Part shown: one piece after another, positions 50,327 to 58,512 of the stretch | How positions within the stretch are numbered: position 1 is the stretch's first letter | Layout of the letters: every line of letters begins with the position of its first letter | Source: Rhodococcus rhodnii | GTDB lineage: Bacteria; Actinomycetota; Actinomycetes; Mycobacteriales; Pseudonocardiaceae | Reading direction: 5' to 3' | DNA: 64,000 nt | Assembly: GCA_000720375.1 (NCBI GenBank) | Contig: JOAA01000017.1 | Coordinates: 124,001-188,000, forward strand | Program-made: the position numbers and the translations under genes | The notes under the pieces: model-generated | Databases searched by the model: none | Told to the model about the DNA's origin: nothing | The model's input: only the letters and a program-made list of their open reading frames with translations

Positions 50327-51985
50327 ATGACGACCGCCGACATGCTGGCCGATGAACTCGTCGAGATCTTCGCCGACGAGGACCCGCTGCTCGCGTCGAT
50401 GTACGGCATCAGGGAAGCCGACGGCGACATGGGAGATCTGTCGGAGGATGCCAGAAGTGCGGTGCGTGCGCGGGCGTTCGACGTCATGACCAGGGCGCAG
50501 GCGCTGGACGACGCCACGCTGCCTGCCGTGGACCGGATCACCAAGGCCACGGTCGAGGAACATGCCCTGGCGGTGTGCCACCGGATCGACTCGCGGGCCG
50601 TGGAGTACACGGTCACCGACTTCTTCAACGCCCCTGTCGCCAGGGCGCTGTACTTCGTACCGCGGGTCACGGTCAACGATGCGGCCCAGGCCGAGGTCTA
50701 CGTGGCCCGGCTGGCGCAGTTTCGCCACTACCTGTCCACCGCGGCGCAGCGTCACGTGGACGGCACCGGCGCGGGCAGGCCACCGGTCGCGAGGCTGATG
50801 GACTCGGCCGTAACGCAGGTCGACCGTGTGCTGGCCGCCGGAAGTGGCGATCCGCTGCTGAAACCGCTGCGGCAGGACGGCATGGAGAAGTACGCCGAAC
50901 AGGGCCGCAGGCTGCTCGAATCGGAGATCCGGCCTGCGTTGGCGGCGTACCGCGAAGTACTTGGCGAGATCGCGCCACAGGCCCGGCCCGACTCGCGGCC
51001 CGGCCTGTGCTGGATCACCGGCGGCGAGTCGATCTACGCCGGCCTGATCCGCGTCCACACCGACGCCGACAGGTCCCCGGAGGAACTCCACCAGACCGGC
51101 AAGGACCTGGTCGCGAAGATCCACGCCGAGATCGCGCGGAGTGGCCGGCAGGTGTTCGGCATGTCCGACATCGGGGCTGTCTTCCACCGGCTGCGGTTCG
51201 ACGAGCAGCTGCGCTGGCGTGACGGGCAGGAGATCCTCGACGTCGGCCGGATCGCGGTGGCCAGGGCCGAGGTCGTGGCTCCGGACTGGTTCACGGTCGT
51301 GCCCAACCAGCGATGCGCGGTCGAAGCCGTTCCGCCGGAACAGGACACGGCGATCCCGTCGGGGATGTACCTGGCACCCTCGCCCGACGGGAAACGGCCC
51401 GGAACGTACTTCACGAACATCACCAGGCCCACCGAGCGGTTCCGCTACTTCGCCGAGGTCCTGGCGTTCCACGAAGGCGTGCCCGGCCACCACTTCCAGG
51501 TGACGCGGGGGCAGGGACTCAGCCACCTGCCGGTGCTTCGGAGGCTGCCGCTGAGCAAGGCGTACGTCGAAGGCTGGGCGCTGTACACGGAACGGTTGGC
51601 CGACGAGATGGGGCTCTATTCCGACGAGCTGTCCCGGATGGGCATGCTCGTGTCGGACGTGTTGCGCGCGGTCCGCCTCGTCGTCGACACGGGACTGCAC
51701 GCCAAGGGCTGGAGCCGGGCCGAGGCCGTGGAGTATGTGCGGGCCAACACGGTACTGCCGGACATCGAGGTCGAAGCCGAGGTCAACCGGTTCATCGGCT
51801 ATCCGGGCCAGGCCCTGGCGTACATGGTCGGCCGCATGGAGATCAACCGGATCAGGGCCGCGGCGGAACGCGAGCTGGGCGACCGGTTCGACATCCGGAC
51901 CTTCCATGACGTGGTGCTGCGGGAGGGAGCCCTGCCGCTCGCCGTGCTGGCCGACGTGGTGACGGACTGGATGAAGAACGCCTGA
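50327..51985 (+). CDS. DUF885 family metallopeptidase-like protein
   Basis: A 552-residue cytoplasmic protein without a signal peptide. The zinc-type motif is FHEGVPGHHFQ near residue 382, followed by YVEGWALYTERLADEMG, which supplies the third ligand; this is the DUF885 pattern, distantly related to M3/M32-type peptidases. The ATG at 50327 follows GAGGGGA at ~4-nt spacing; the TTG before it is unlikely. Set beside a SARP and a possible peptide-modification pair, it might process or degrade a peptide, but DUF885 genes also stand alone in many actinomycetes. Confidence 0.88.
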   Translation: MTTADMLADELVEIFADEDPLLASMYGIREADGDMGDLSEDARSAVRARAFDVMTRAQALDDATLPAVDRITKATVEEHALAVCHRIDSRAVEYTVTDFFNAPVARALYFVPRVTVNDAAQAEVYVARLAQFRHYLSTAAQRHVDGTGAGRPPVARLMDSAVTQVDRVLAAGSGDPLLKPLRQDGMEKYAEQGRRLLESEIRPALAAYREVLGEIAPQARPDSRPGLCWITGGESIYAGLIRVHTDADRSPEELHQTGKDLVAKIHAEIARSGRQVFGMSDIGAVFHRLRFDEQLRWRDGQEILDVGRIAVARAEVVAPDWFTVVPNQRCAVEAVPPEQDTAIPSGMYLAPSPDGKRPGTYFTNITRPTERFRYFAEVLAFHEGVPGHHFQVTRGQGLSHLPVLRRLPLSKAYVEGWALYTERLADEMGLYSDELSRMGMLVSDVLRAVRLVVDTGLHAKGWSRAEAVEYVRANTVLPDIEVEAEVNRFIGYPGQALAYMVGRMEINRIRAAAERELGDRFDIRTFHDVVLREGALPLAVLADVVTDWMKNA

Positions 51986-51995
51986 CGGCAGGCGA

Positions 51996-52024
51996 GTACG
52001 CGATTGGTACGCGGTTGGTACACG
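51996..52024. promoter_or_regulatory. SARP-type triple direct repeat GTACGCG / GTACGCG / GTACACG
   Basis: Three heptamers in exact 11-bp phase (51996, 52007, 52018), 11 bp after the DUF885 stop. They match the pair at 50250-50267. They would serve a gene to the right, where only a HAD stub remains. Confidence 0.65.
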
Positions 52025-52058
52025 GCGTCCGACACCATGACGTCACGCCTCTGGGGGA

Positions 52059-52099
52059 GGGGCTCGGTGGGGTCGCTGGGGGTGGCCCCACCGAGCCCC
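52059..52099 (+). terminator. Long GC hairpin after the DUF885 gene
   Basis: A perfect 14-bp stem (GGGGCTCGGTGGGG / CCCCACCGAGCCCC) with a 13-nt loop and no U-tract. It lies between the triple SARP repeat and the HAD stub; it could terminate DUF885 transcription or attenuate the next transcript. Confidence 0.7.
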
Positions 52100-52152
52100 C
52101 GGTCTGCCTGTCTACTGAGTCCTTGAGAATCGGCTCAGGAACGGGGGTTGCG

Positions 52153-52224
52153 ATGCCGGACTTCGACCCGGGCTCGATCCAGGTGCTCGCCTTCGACATC
52201 TTCGGCACGACCGGTGATGTCTGA
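52153..52224 (+). pseudogene. Truncated 5' end of a type II haloacid dehalogenase-like gene
   Basis: The ORF gives MPDFDPGSIQVLAFDIFGTT and then a stop after GDV. LAFDIFGTTVDW is the start of L-2-haloacid dehalogenases, whose Asp nucleophile is the D of AFD. The homology ends abruptly after the GTT, so the rest was deleted. A SARP-type triple repeat and a hairpin lie upstream. Confidence 0.6.
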
Positions 52225-52359
52225 TTGTGCCTTCGACGTGTGATCGTGGCACATCTGTGTTCGTGGTCGAGGGGTGGAGTTTGACGGTGCGCCGCACCTC
52301 CTGCAACCTCGCTCCTGAGGAACGCCGAGTCGCCCCCGACACCGGACGAGAGCACGAAC

Positions 52360-53382
52360 ATGACATCTCGACGCCTTGCGACGCTGACGACAGTGCTCGT
52401 CCTGACCGGCATGGTTCTTGCAACCCTGGCGGTATGCGTCATCTTCGGGCCCGCGTGGATCGTGGGAGCTGGATCAGGCCTCACAGCAGCCGAGCGGCTC
52501 AAGGCACAAAACGACGTCCGATCCACCCTCCTGCAAGGATTCGGAGGATAACTCGCGCTCGGTGGCGTCGCGCTCGGCGCAGTCATGACCTTGCGGCAAG
52601 TCCGCGCCAACCGCGAGGGACACTCCATCGAACTGTTCACCAAGGCGATCGACATGCTCGCCAGCGACCAAGTATCCGTCAGGCACGGCGGGGTCTACGC
52701 GCTGGAACAACTGGCCGAACTCGACAAGCGCTACCACGGACACGCCCACGCCCTGCTCACCGCGTTCATCCGCCGACACGCACCCTGGCCACCCACCAAC
52801 ACCGACACCGACCCAACAGCACAACCCCTGCACGGCGGCACCTTTGACGACATCGGCGGCGCACTCGCCGCACTCAGCAGACAAGCAGCGATCTTCGACG
52901 GCTGGTCAGAACTGGAACGAGTCGACCTCCGCGGAGCCGAACTCAACAAACTCACCCTCCCCCGCGTATGTTTCGCACACTCCAACCTCGACGGCGCCAC
53001 TCTCATCGACACCAAACTCACCGACGCCACGCTGTCTGACACCACCCTGCGCAACACCAACCTGACCCGCACCGACCTCCGTCGAGCCGACCTCAACGAC
53101 TCAGACCTGGCAGGCGCCAACCTCACCAACGCCGACCTCACCGGTACCGATCTCACCAACGCAAACCTCACCGATGCCGATCTCACCGGAGCACACCTCG
53201 ACGGAACGATCCTTCTCGGCACCAACCTCACCAACGCACAACTCCGCAACGCCACCCTTCGCGACGTCGTAGCCGACCACAACACCACCTGGCCACACGA
53301 CTACACCCCATCCCCTCGCGCCCTACGCAAACCGGCACCAAGGGACACCCGGATTCACGAGACCCGCTACCTGGACACGTAA
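52360..53382 (+). pseudogene. Membrane-anchored pentapeptide-repeat protein gene with an in-frame stop codon
   Basis: The ORF 52360-52551 (two-helix-like N-terminus TTVLVLTGMVLATLAVCVIFG, then AERLKAQNDVRSTLLQGFGG) ends at a TAA. The same frame resumes at once with LALGGVALGAVMTLRQVRANREGH, which completes the second membrane helix and leads into VSVRHGGVYALEQLAELD and ~25 pentapeptide repeats (ANLTNADLTGTDLTNANLTD). The two parts are one gene with a single nonsense codon at 52549-52551. Intact relatives are whole (remembered). Reinitiation at ATG 52585 would give a soluble repeat protein of 265 residues, so partial function is possible. Confidence 0.75.
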
Positions 53383-53720
53383 GAACAAAACCAGACCCAC
53401 CCTGTTCCATGATGACGCTGCAGACGTCGTCCGGAGAAAATCTATGGTGGCCGGGGTAGACATTCGTCTACGGCTGTGTGTAGTCTTCTCCCCGAGCGAA
53501 GAGAAAATGTCTAGCAGGCGCGGGAGAGGACGTAACTACCCGCGAGGTGAGACACAACGGTCGTCGGTGTGACGGTTTCGATCAACGTCCTCGCGGCCGA
53601 GCAGGACCGGGGCCTGAAGTTCGTGCAGTGCCGGCCCCGATGAGCAAGTGCAAGGCGTGGGTGGAGCTGGTGCGCCCACGAAGCTGGTGAAGTTGCAGTA
53701 CGCAGTAAAGACGGTCAGGT
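53383..53720. other. Non-coding stretch with a conserved-looking regulatory leader
   Basis: No supported gene. The dyad GTAGAC-ATTC-GTCTAC (53456-53471) and a purine-rich run follow; tiny ORFs (24 codons from a GTG at 53571, then 17 codons from an ATG at 53640) have no known match. The layout resembles the leader regions upstream of small genes in actinomycete integrative elements, which is only an impression. Confidence 0.35.
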
Positions 53721-53753
53721 GGCCGGAGCCGATCGGTTGAAGCGGCTCCGGCC
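53721..53753 (+). terminator. Hairpin terminator
   Basis: A perfect 11-bp stem (GGCCGGAGCCG / CGGCTCCGGCC) with an 11-nt loop, in a region with no intact gene. It suggests that a short RNA or small ORF upstream is transcribed. Confidence 0.65.
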
Positions 53754-54039
53754 ACTGATCAGTGGCGCGCCACGCGTGCTGGGACCGATCTCAGTAAGGG
53801 GTTCCAGACGGTGATCGCCACAGCAGAACAGGATGAACAGAACATACAGGAGAGAAGGGAAGGGTCACGTCATCTGATCGCCCGCCGTGGCTGTAGTTCG
53901 CCGCGCGGGTACCGCAGTCCCATCAGATTGGTAGGTGGTTCTCGGTTACTGGCAAGCGATCCCCGCGAAATCCGCTCATGGTGGACGCGGGTGCTTAAGC
54001 CGATTTCGCGATCGGCGACGATGATAAAACCCAAACCCT

Positions 54040-54074
54040 GGGGCCCCGGGCGCGTTGAGCGCTACCGGGGCCCC
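54040..54074 (+). terminator. Hairpin terminator before the MerR-like gene
   Basis: A 10-bp perfect stem (GGGGCCCCGG / CCGGGGCCCC) with a 15-nt loop, followed by TTGTG. It lies 19 bp before the ATG of the MerR-like gene, so it may insulate or attenuate that gene. The stretch 53754-54039 between the two hairpins shows no gene. Confidence 0.65.
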
Positions 54075-54092
54075 TTGTGATGTGGAGGTGCG

Positions 54093-54425
54093 ATGGTCCC
54101 TGAACCGCGTGACACCCCTGCGCCCGGCGCGGGTGACAAGTTTGACGATGAGCATTACCCGGCCTACACCATGGGCCGGGCCGCAGAGATGTTGGGCGCC
54201 ACGCCAGGTTTTCTGCGCAGCCTGGACGAGGCGAAATTCATCGAGCCGCAGCGCTCGTCTGGCGGGCACCGCCGTTATTCGCGCTACCAGTTGCGGTTGG
54301 CCGCCCGAGTGCGGGAACTGGTCGATCAGGGCACCGGCCTGGACGCCGCCTGCCGCATCGTCACCCTCGAAGACCAACTCCACGAGGCGCAACGGCTCAA
54401 CGCCGAACTGCGCCAACAAGACTGA
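54093..54425 (+). CDS. MerR-family (helix-turn-helix) transcriptional regulator, short
   Basis: A 110-residue protein. The MerR-type winged helix (~24-90) reads YTMGRAAEMLGATPGFLRSLDEAKFIEPQRSSGGHRRYSRYQL, in pieces typical of the family, followed by a coiled-coil helix (LEDQLHEAQRLNAELRQQ). There is no effector domain. Small MerR-like proteins of this kind often occur in actinomycete integrative elements as excision or copy-control factors (family context). The ATG follows GGAGG at 5 nt. Confidence 0.88.
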   Translation: MVPEPRDTPAPGAGDKFDDEHYPAYTMGRAAEMLGATPGFLRSLDEAKFIEPQRSSGGHRRYSRYQLRLAARVRELVDQGTGLDAACRIVTLEDQLHEAQRLNAELRQQD

Positions 54426-54488
54426 CAGCCCGCGCGGCCCGCAAACCGCGCGGCATCACATCGACGACAGGCCCCAAACCTGCGCAGC

Positions 54489-54881
54489 TTATTCGTGCGC
54501 CTCGCGCTCCTGTTGACCTGATAGCCGGGCAACGGTGCGGCGCCGGTGGTCGACGTCGGCGACCATCTGGTCGAGGATCCGCAGTGCCTCAGCGGCGTCC
54601 TGCGCTTGTATCCGCTCCTGCGCGTACCGTGCCAAGCCGGTCAGATGACCCGGCCAGCTCTCCCAGGAGGCGCGGGCGGCCTCGATCAGCGGGCTCAGGT
54701 GCTCGGTCTTCCATTGCGCTTCCGCCGCTTCTTTACCCGCCTCCGTGGCCGGGTGTTCGACCTCGGCGCGCCATCCGCACGAACAGGCGGCGTCGCCTTG
54801 CCAGCAGACGACAGCACTGATCCTGCCACCACGGCGTGCCGGTCGCTCACCTTCATGGGCGTTCGGGCAGCGAGCATTCAG
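54489..54881 (-). CDS. Unannotated ORF with no ATG/GTG/TTG start, Cys-rich N-terminus
   Basis: An open frame of 130 codons ends at the TAA at 54489. It reads NARCPNAHEGERPARRGG, then VVCWQGDAACSCGWRAEVEH, a helical region (EAGKEAAEAQWKTEHLSPLIEAARASWESW) and an ending RLSGQQEREAHE. The Cys/His pattern (CPNAH, C, CSC) suggests a zinc site, and the composition is protein-like. The only possible start near the N-terminus is a CTG at 54881; an in-frame TGA is at 54885-54887. It is either a real gene with a CTG start, or one whose start was mutated. Function unknown. Confidence 0.45.
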   Translation of the reverse strand: MNARCPNAHEGERPARRGGRISAVVCWQGDAACSCGWRAEVEHPATEAGKEAAEAQWKTEHLSPLIEAARASWESWPGHLTGLARYAQERIQAQDAAEALRILDQMVADVDHRRRTVARLSGQQEREAHE

Positions 54882-54969
54882 CCATCAGCCCAGTAAGCCG
54901 CGTCGATATGTCCATAAAGGACACTGCGAAGCGCTTGAAGATGGACCTGGTCGTACGCAGATGATTGGT

Positions 54970-55245
54970 CTACCTGTTGCGCGGGTCGACTGCGTCGGTG
55001 ATCGCGCTGTTGGCTGCCTCAGACGCGGATCCAGTCAAGTCGTTCGCCGTGCCAGTCACGGTCTCGCTCAAGCCCTGCGTCGTACCCGCGAGATCTTGCC
55101 CCGCGGCGGTAGCGGTGTCGGCGAGGCCGTCGGCGGACTGCGCCAGTTGATCAGCGGCATCCCCGCCCGTCAGCTCGGTGACCTTGTCACCAGCGCCGGA
55201 AACGAGTTCGGAGACCTTTTCCTTGATGATGTCGAAGATACCCAT
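54970..55245 (-). CDS. Small helical stress-type protein (antitoxin/CsbD-like), hypothetical
   Basis: A 91-residue, Ala/Asp/Thr-rich protein from the ATG at 55245: MGIFDIIKEKVSELVSGAGDK, then repeated D-x-A-Q/G-x-L segments that form one amphipathic helix. MGIFDK..-type openings are typical of small actinomycete 'antitoxin'-annotated proteins related to Rv0909; no toxin partner is adjacent. An AGAGG site lies ~8 nt upstream. The function is unknown. Confidence 0.6.
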   Translation of the reverse strand: MGIFDIIKEKVSELVSGAGDKVTELTGGDAADQLAQSADGLADTATAAGQDLAGTTQGLSETVTGTANDLTGSASEAANSAITDAVDPRNR

Positions 55246-55398
55246 GACATTGACCTCTCTCGTGACGAGATTGTGGATCGGACGTTGCCGGGCCGGGCAG
55301 GTGTGATGTTCTCCGCGGTCACACCGCGTCATCGGTGGGAAGAGCAGGTCAACGGCACGATGATGAAACAGTGCATCGTGTCATGAAACGGACATTAC

Positions 55399-55641
55399 AT
55401 GCTGTTGTGCGCCAAGACCAACGCGGGACGGTTCGCTTATGACATGGTCAAGTGCGTGACCTGCCCGGTCTTCGTCACAACGCCTGAGTTCCTGCCCCAG
55501 CACCGTCGCCAACTCGAGCAGACTCAAACCCTGATTGCCCAAGCCGACCGCACCGGACACCAGCGTCTGGCCGAGATGAATCGCACCGTCGAGAAGAACC
55601 TGCTCGCCATCATCGACGGCCTGGCCACGCCACGCTGCTGA
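55399..55641 (+). pseudogene. C-terminal fragment of an element-associated integrase-like protein
   Basis: The ORF reads VKCVTCPVFVTTPEFLPQHRRQLEQTQTL, then LAEMNRTVEKNLLAIIDGL. A C-x2-C-P-V-x-V-T-T-P-E-x-L-P segment of this kind ends certain actinobacterial site-specific integrases (remembered pattern). The catalytic tyrosine domain is missing, so it is only a tail. It lies 0.9 kb from the second att-like repeat, where an integrase gene is expected. Confidence 0.5.
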
Positions 55642-55900
55642 CGCACACACAGCTTGGACGTTATCCTCGGCGTCGATCCGGCTCTCCTCGGCTCTGGACA
55701 CGGTATTCCCCGAGGACCGTCTGACAAGGGCCGCAAAGCGTTTGCATCGTGGTGTCGCAGCGCTTATATCCCAGCGAGCCTTCGGCACCGATGTCATCGG
55801 TGTTCTCCTCGGCGATCGAGGTGAGCCCTGTCTGATCGAACACGCGCCCATGGTCCGGATCTGTCAAACGTCCCCGTCAACCCAGAAAGCTGAACGACCA

Positions 55901-56389
55901 ATGTCAATACTGCCCCGAATGACCACTGGACCCGAACGTCTCATGTTGGAGCACATGCTCGACCGCAACCGGCAAGCGCTCATCGACACCGCGCGAGGAC
56001 TGTCCGAAGCCGAAGCACGGCTGCGTCTGGTCGCCTCACTGACCACACCGATCGGGCTGATCAAACACGCCGCCGTCGCCGAGCGCCGCTGGTTCCAGCG
56101 CATCCTGCTCGGCCTGGACCAATCCGAATGCGACGGCTACGCCACCCCTGGCGACGGCAGTTTCGTTGTCGCCGATGGCGAAACGCTTGCCGACGTGATC
56201 ACCGAATTCGAGCACGCCAGCGAGCGTTCCCGCCTGATTTCCGCCGACTTCGCACTCGACGACACCAAGACGCACCCGCTCGCTGGCGATGTCAGCCTTC
56301 GGTTTATCTACCTGCTCCTGATCGAGGATTTCGCCCGTCACGCCGGCCATGGCGACATTCTCCGAGAACAAATCACCGCCGCACGATAA
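55901..56389 (+). CDS. DinB-family (DUF664) protein, probable thiol-dependent metalloenzyme
   Basis: A 162-residue four-helix-bundle protein. The three expected metal histidines are visible in order: IKHAAVAERRW, then near the C-terminus FARHAGHGDILREQI. DUF664 proteins include mycothiol-dependent S-transferases in actinomycetes. The start is the ATG at 55901; the longer frame to 55742 has no coding character. It is the last intact gene before the second att-like repeat. The ~260 bp before it (55642-55900) show no gene. Confidence 0.8.
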   Translation: MSILPRMTTGPERLMLEHMLDRNRQALIDTARGLSEAEARLRLVASLTTPIGLIKHAAVAERRWFQRILLGLDQSECDGYATPGDGSFVVADGETLADVITEFEHASERSRLISADFALDDTKTHPLAGDVSLRFIYLLLIEDFARHAGHGDILREQITAAR

Positions 56390-56515
56390 GCCTCATGGCC
56401 GCCATGAACACAACACAAAGCCCTAGGTCAACGGTCGAATCCGGTGAACCGGGTCGAGACGACCGCGGCAATGCTCGACCGGCTCCTGCACCACGCCACG
56501 GTCGTCGGTATCGAA

Positions 56516-56571
56516 GGGCCTGCTTGCGACCGTCGGGACGACAGGATTTGAACCTGCGACCCCTTGACCCC
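56516..56571 (-). repeat. tRNA-Pro 3' fragment; attachment-site-like direct repeat, copy 2
   Basis: Same orientation as copy 1 at 11151 and 31 identical bp in the core, covering T arm, acceptor 3' strand and 8 bp beyond; outside it the match falls off within ~12 bp on each side. The anticodon arm is incomplete here and the tRNA terminator is absent. It would be the other end of a ~45-kb integrated segment, or of an earlier element in an array. Confidence 0.7.
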
Positions 56572-56630
56572 ACGGTCGTCCACAAAGGACCCAGATCTGC
56601 GGATCCAGAGGATCCCCCGCTAGCAATGAG

Positions 56631-57503
56631 TCACCCCTTCACCGCCCCGGTCAGACCACTGACGATTCGGCGTTCGAAGATGGAGAAGAAGATGAGTGCG
56701 GGGATCATCGACAGCGAGACGAACGCCAGCACGCGCGCGGTGTCCACCGAGTACTGCGTTGCGAACGCCTGCACTCCCAGTGGCAGGGTGTACAAGTCGT
56801 TGTCGCTGAGCAAGAACAGTGGCAGCAGGTAGCTGTTCCAGCTCGCTACAAAGGCCAAGATCCCTACGGTTATCACGCCGGGCAGGGACAGCGGAACCAC
56901 CATCCGGACGAAGAAGCCAAGCCGGCTCGCGCCGTCGATGAGCGCGGCCTCCTCCAACTCCTTCGGGATGGCTCGCAGAAACGGCACGAGGATGATCACG
57001 GTGGTCGGCATGGCGAACGCGATCTGCGGCAGGATGATCCCGGCCAAGGTGTTGGTCAGTCCGAGGTCGCGCACCATGATGTAGAGCGGGGTGATCGCCA
57101 CCGTGACCGGGAACATGAGTCCCGCGGTGAAAAGCGAGTACATCAGGTGCTTGGCCTTGAACGGATAGCGGGCGATCACGAAGCTGGCCATGAGACCGAG
57201 CACGACGGCGCCAACCGTGGTGCCCACCGCGGCGATCACAGAGTTGATGAGCTGCTGCCAGAAAACCTCGCCGCTTAGTAGCCCAGTGTAGTTGCCGACC
57301 TCCCAGGGCTCTGGCAAACCGGCAGGCGACCGGATGATCTGGGAGTTCGTCCTAAACCCACCCAGAATGATGTAGACGGCGGGCGCCAGACACAGGCCGA
57401 CCAGGGCGAACGCGACCAGGTAGGCGGCCAGGCTCCCTCGTCCGGTCACACCCCAGCGGTCATTCCCGCGAGCGGTCGTGCCGGATGCGACAGCAGTGGA
57501 CAT
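56631..57503 (-). CDS. ABC sugar importer permease, MalG-like
   Basis: A 290-residue inner-membrane permease with six predicted helices and the EAA loop ELEEAALIDGASRLGFFVRMVVP in its usual place before helix 5. It ends with the common VSGLTGAVKG tail. Its ATG overlaps the stop of the MalF-like gene (ATGA), so subunits are made in equal amounts. Last gene of the GH51 operon; likely imports arabino-oligosaccharides. The tRNA-Pro fragment lies only 60 bp after its stop. Confidence 0.9.
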   Translation of the reverse strand: MSTAVASGTTARGNDRWGVTGRGSLAAYLVAFALVGLCLAPAVYIILGGFRTNSQIIRSPAGLPEPWEVGNYTGLLSGEVFWQQLINSVIAAVGTTVGAVVLGLMASFVIARYPFKAKHLMYSLFTAGLMFPVTVAITPLYIMVRDLGLTNTLAGIILPQIAFAMPTTVIILVPFLRAIPKELEEAALIDGASRLGFFVRMVVPLSLPGVITVGILAFVASWNSYLLPLFLLSDNDLYTLPLGVQAFATQYSVDTARVLAFVSLSMIPALIFFSIFERRIVSGLTGAVKG

Positions 57504-58501
57504 CAGGCCACACCTTCAGTCAGCGCGCCCTCGGTGTCGCGGCGCAACACATACCGCTGATAGATGAGCGCGATCACGAGCGAGATCACGAAGATCACCA
57601 CGGCGACGGCGCTGCCGTAGCCGTACTCGCCGGAAATTCGGCCGTTGGCCACCATGTAGGTCGCCATCGTTGACGTCCCGGCGGTGTCGGCCACGTACTG
57701 GCCCCAGATCACATACACCAGGTCGAACACCTGCAGCGAGCCGATGATGGACAGGAATGCCCAGATCCTGATGGTCGGACCGAGCAGCGGCAGTGCGATG
57801 TGCCACTGCGTCTGCCAGTACGACGCGCCGTCGATCGCGGCCGCTTCGCGCAGCTCGTCGGGGATCCCTTGGAGACCGGCGAGCATGAGGATGACCGCGA
57901 ACCCGATGTACTTCCACACCAGGATCAGCATCAGCGACCAGATCGCGACGTCCGAGTCGGCGAGCCAATCCATCGCCACACCACCGAGCCCGATCCGGCC
58001 CAGCACGTCGTTGACCGCACCGGTGGGGTGCAGCATGAGGCTGAAACCGATCGCGACGATGACCTCTGAGATCACATACGGAACGAATATCAGCACGCGG
58101 ATGAGGGAACGCCCGCGCATCTTCCGGTTCAGCAGCAGGGCGATCCCGATGGCCACCGGCCCCTGCAGGATCAGCGACATGACCACGATGAACCCGTTGT
58201 GCCACATCGCCTCGAGGAACGCGCCGTCGGTGAAGATCAGCTCGTAGTTACGCAGGCCGACGAACTCGGTCGGGACCCCGTAACCGCTCCATTCGAAGAA
58301 GCCGTAGTACCCGGCCATGAGGACGGGCACGATCACGAACGTGACAAAGACGACGACCCCCGGGCCGGCGAGCAGCGCGATCTCCGCCCACCGCCGCCAA
58401 GGCACTCGACGACCCTGAGCCGACCCACGGGCCGGGGCCTCGCTGGCCCCGGTCCGCGCACTGTCCGGCACGTCGCGGTTTACGTGCGCGGCTGTCTCCA
58501 T
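57503..58501 (-). CDS. ABC sugar importer permease, MalF-like
   Basis: A 332-residue permease: a ~40-residue cytoplasmic N-terminus, six predicted helices and the EAA loop ELREAAAIDGASYWQTQWHIALP. It begins 11 nt after the binding-protein stop. It pairs with the overlapping MalG-like subunit and the lipoprotein at 58513. No dedicated ATPase gene follows, as in the importer at the other end of the window; a shared MsiK-type ATPase is likely (family knowledge). Confidence 0.9.
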   Translation of the reverse strand: METAAHVNRDVPDSARTGASEAPARGSAQGRRVPWRRWAEIALLAGPGVVVFVTFVIVPVLMAGYYGFFEWSGYGVPTEFVGLRNYELIFTDGAFLEAMWHNGFIVVMSLILQGPVAIGIALLLNRKMRGRSLIRVLIFVPYVISEVIVAIGFSLMLHPTGAVNDVLGRIGLGGVAMDWLADSDVAIWSLMLILVWKYIGFAVILMLAGLQGIPDELREAAAIDGASYWQTQWHIALPLLGPTIRIWAFLSIIGSLQVFDLVYVIWGQYVADTAGTSTMATYMVANGRISGEYGYGSAVAVVIFVISLVIALIYQRYVLRRDTEGALTEGVA

Positions 58502-58512
58502 GTGGTCGGCCC

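Noticed and set aside
53456..53471. The GTAGAC-ATTC-GTCTAC dyad as a member of the BlaI box family
   Set aside because: Half-sites and spacing differ (6-bp arms, 4-bp centre) and no gene of that regulon is nearby.
55661..55867. A 68-codon minus-strand ORF upstream of the DinB gene
   Set aside because: No family pattern, no ribosome site, and composition not different from shadow frames.
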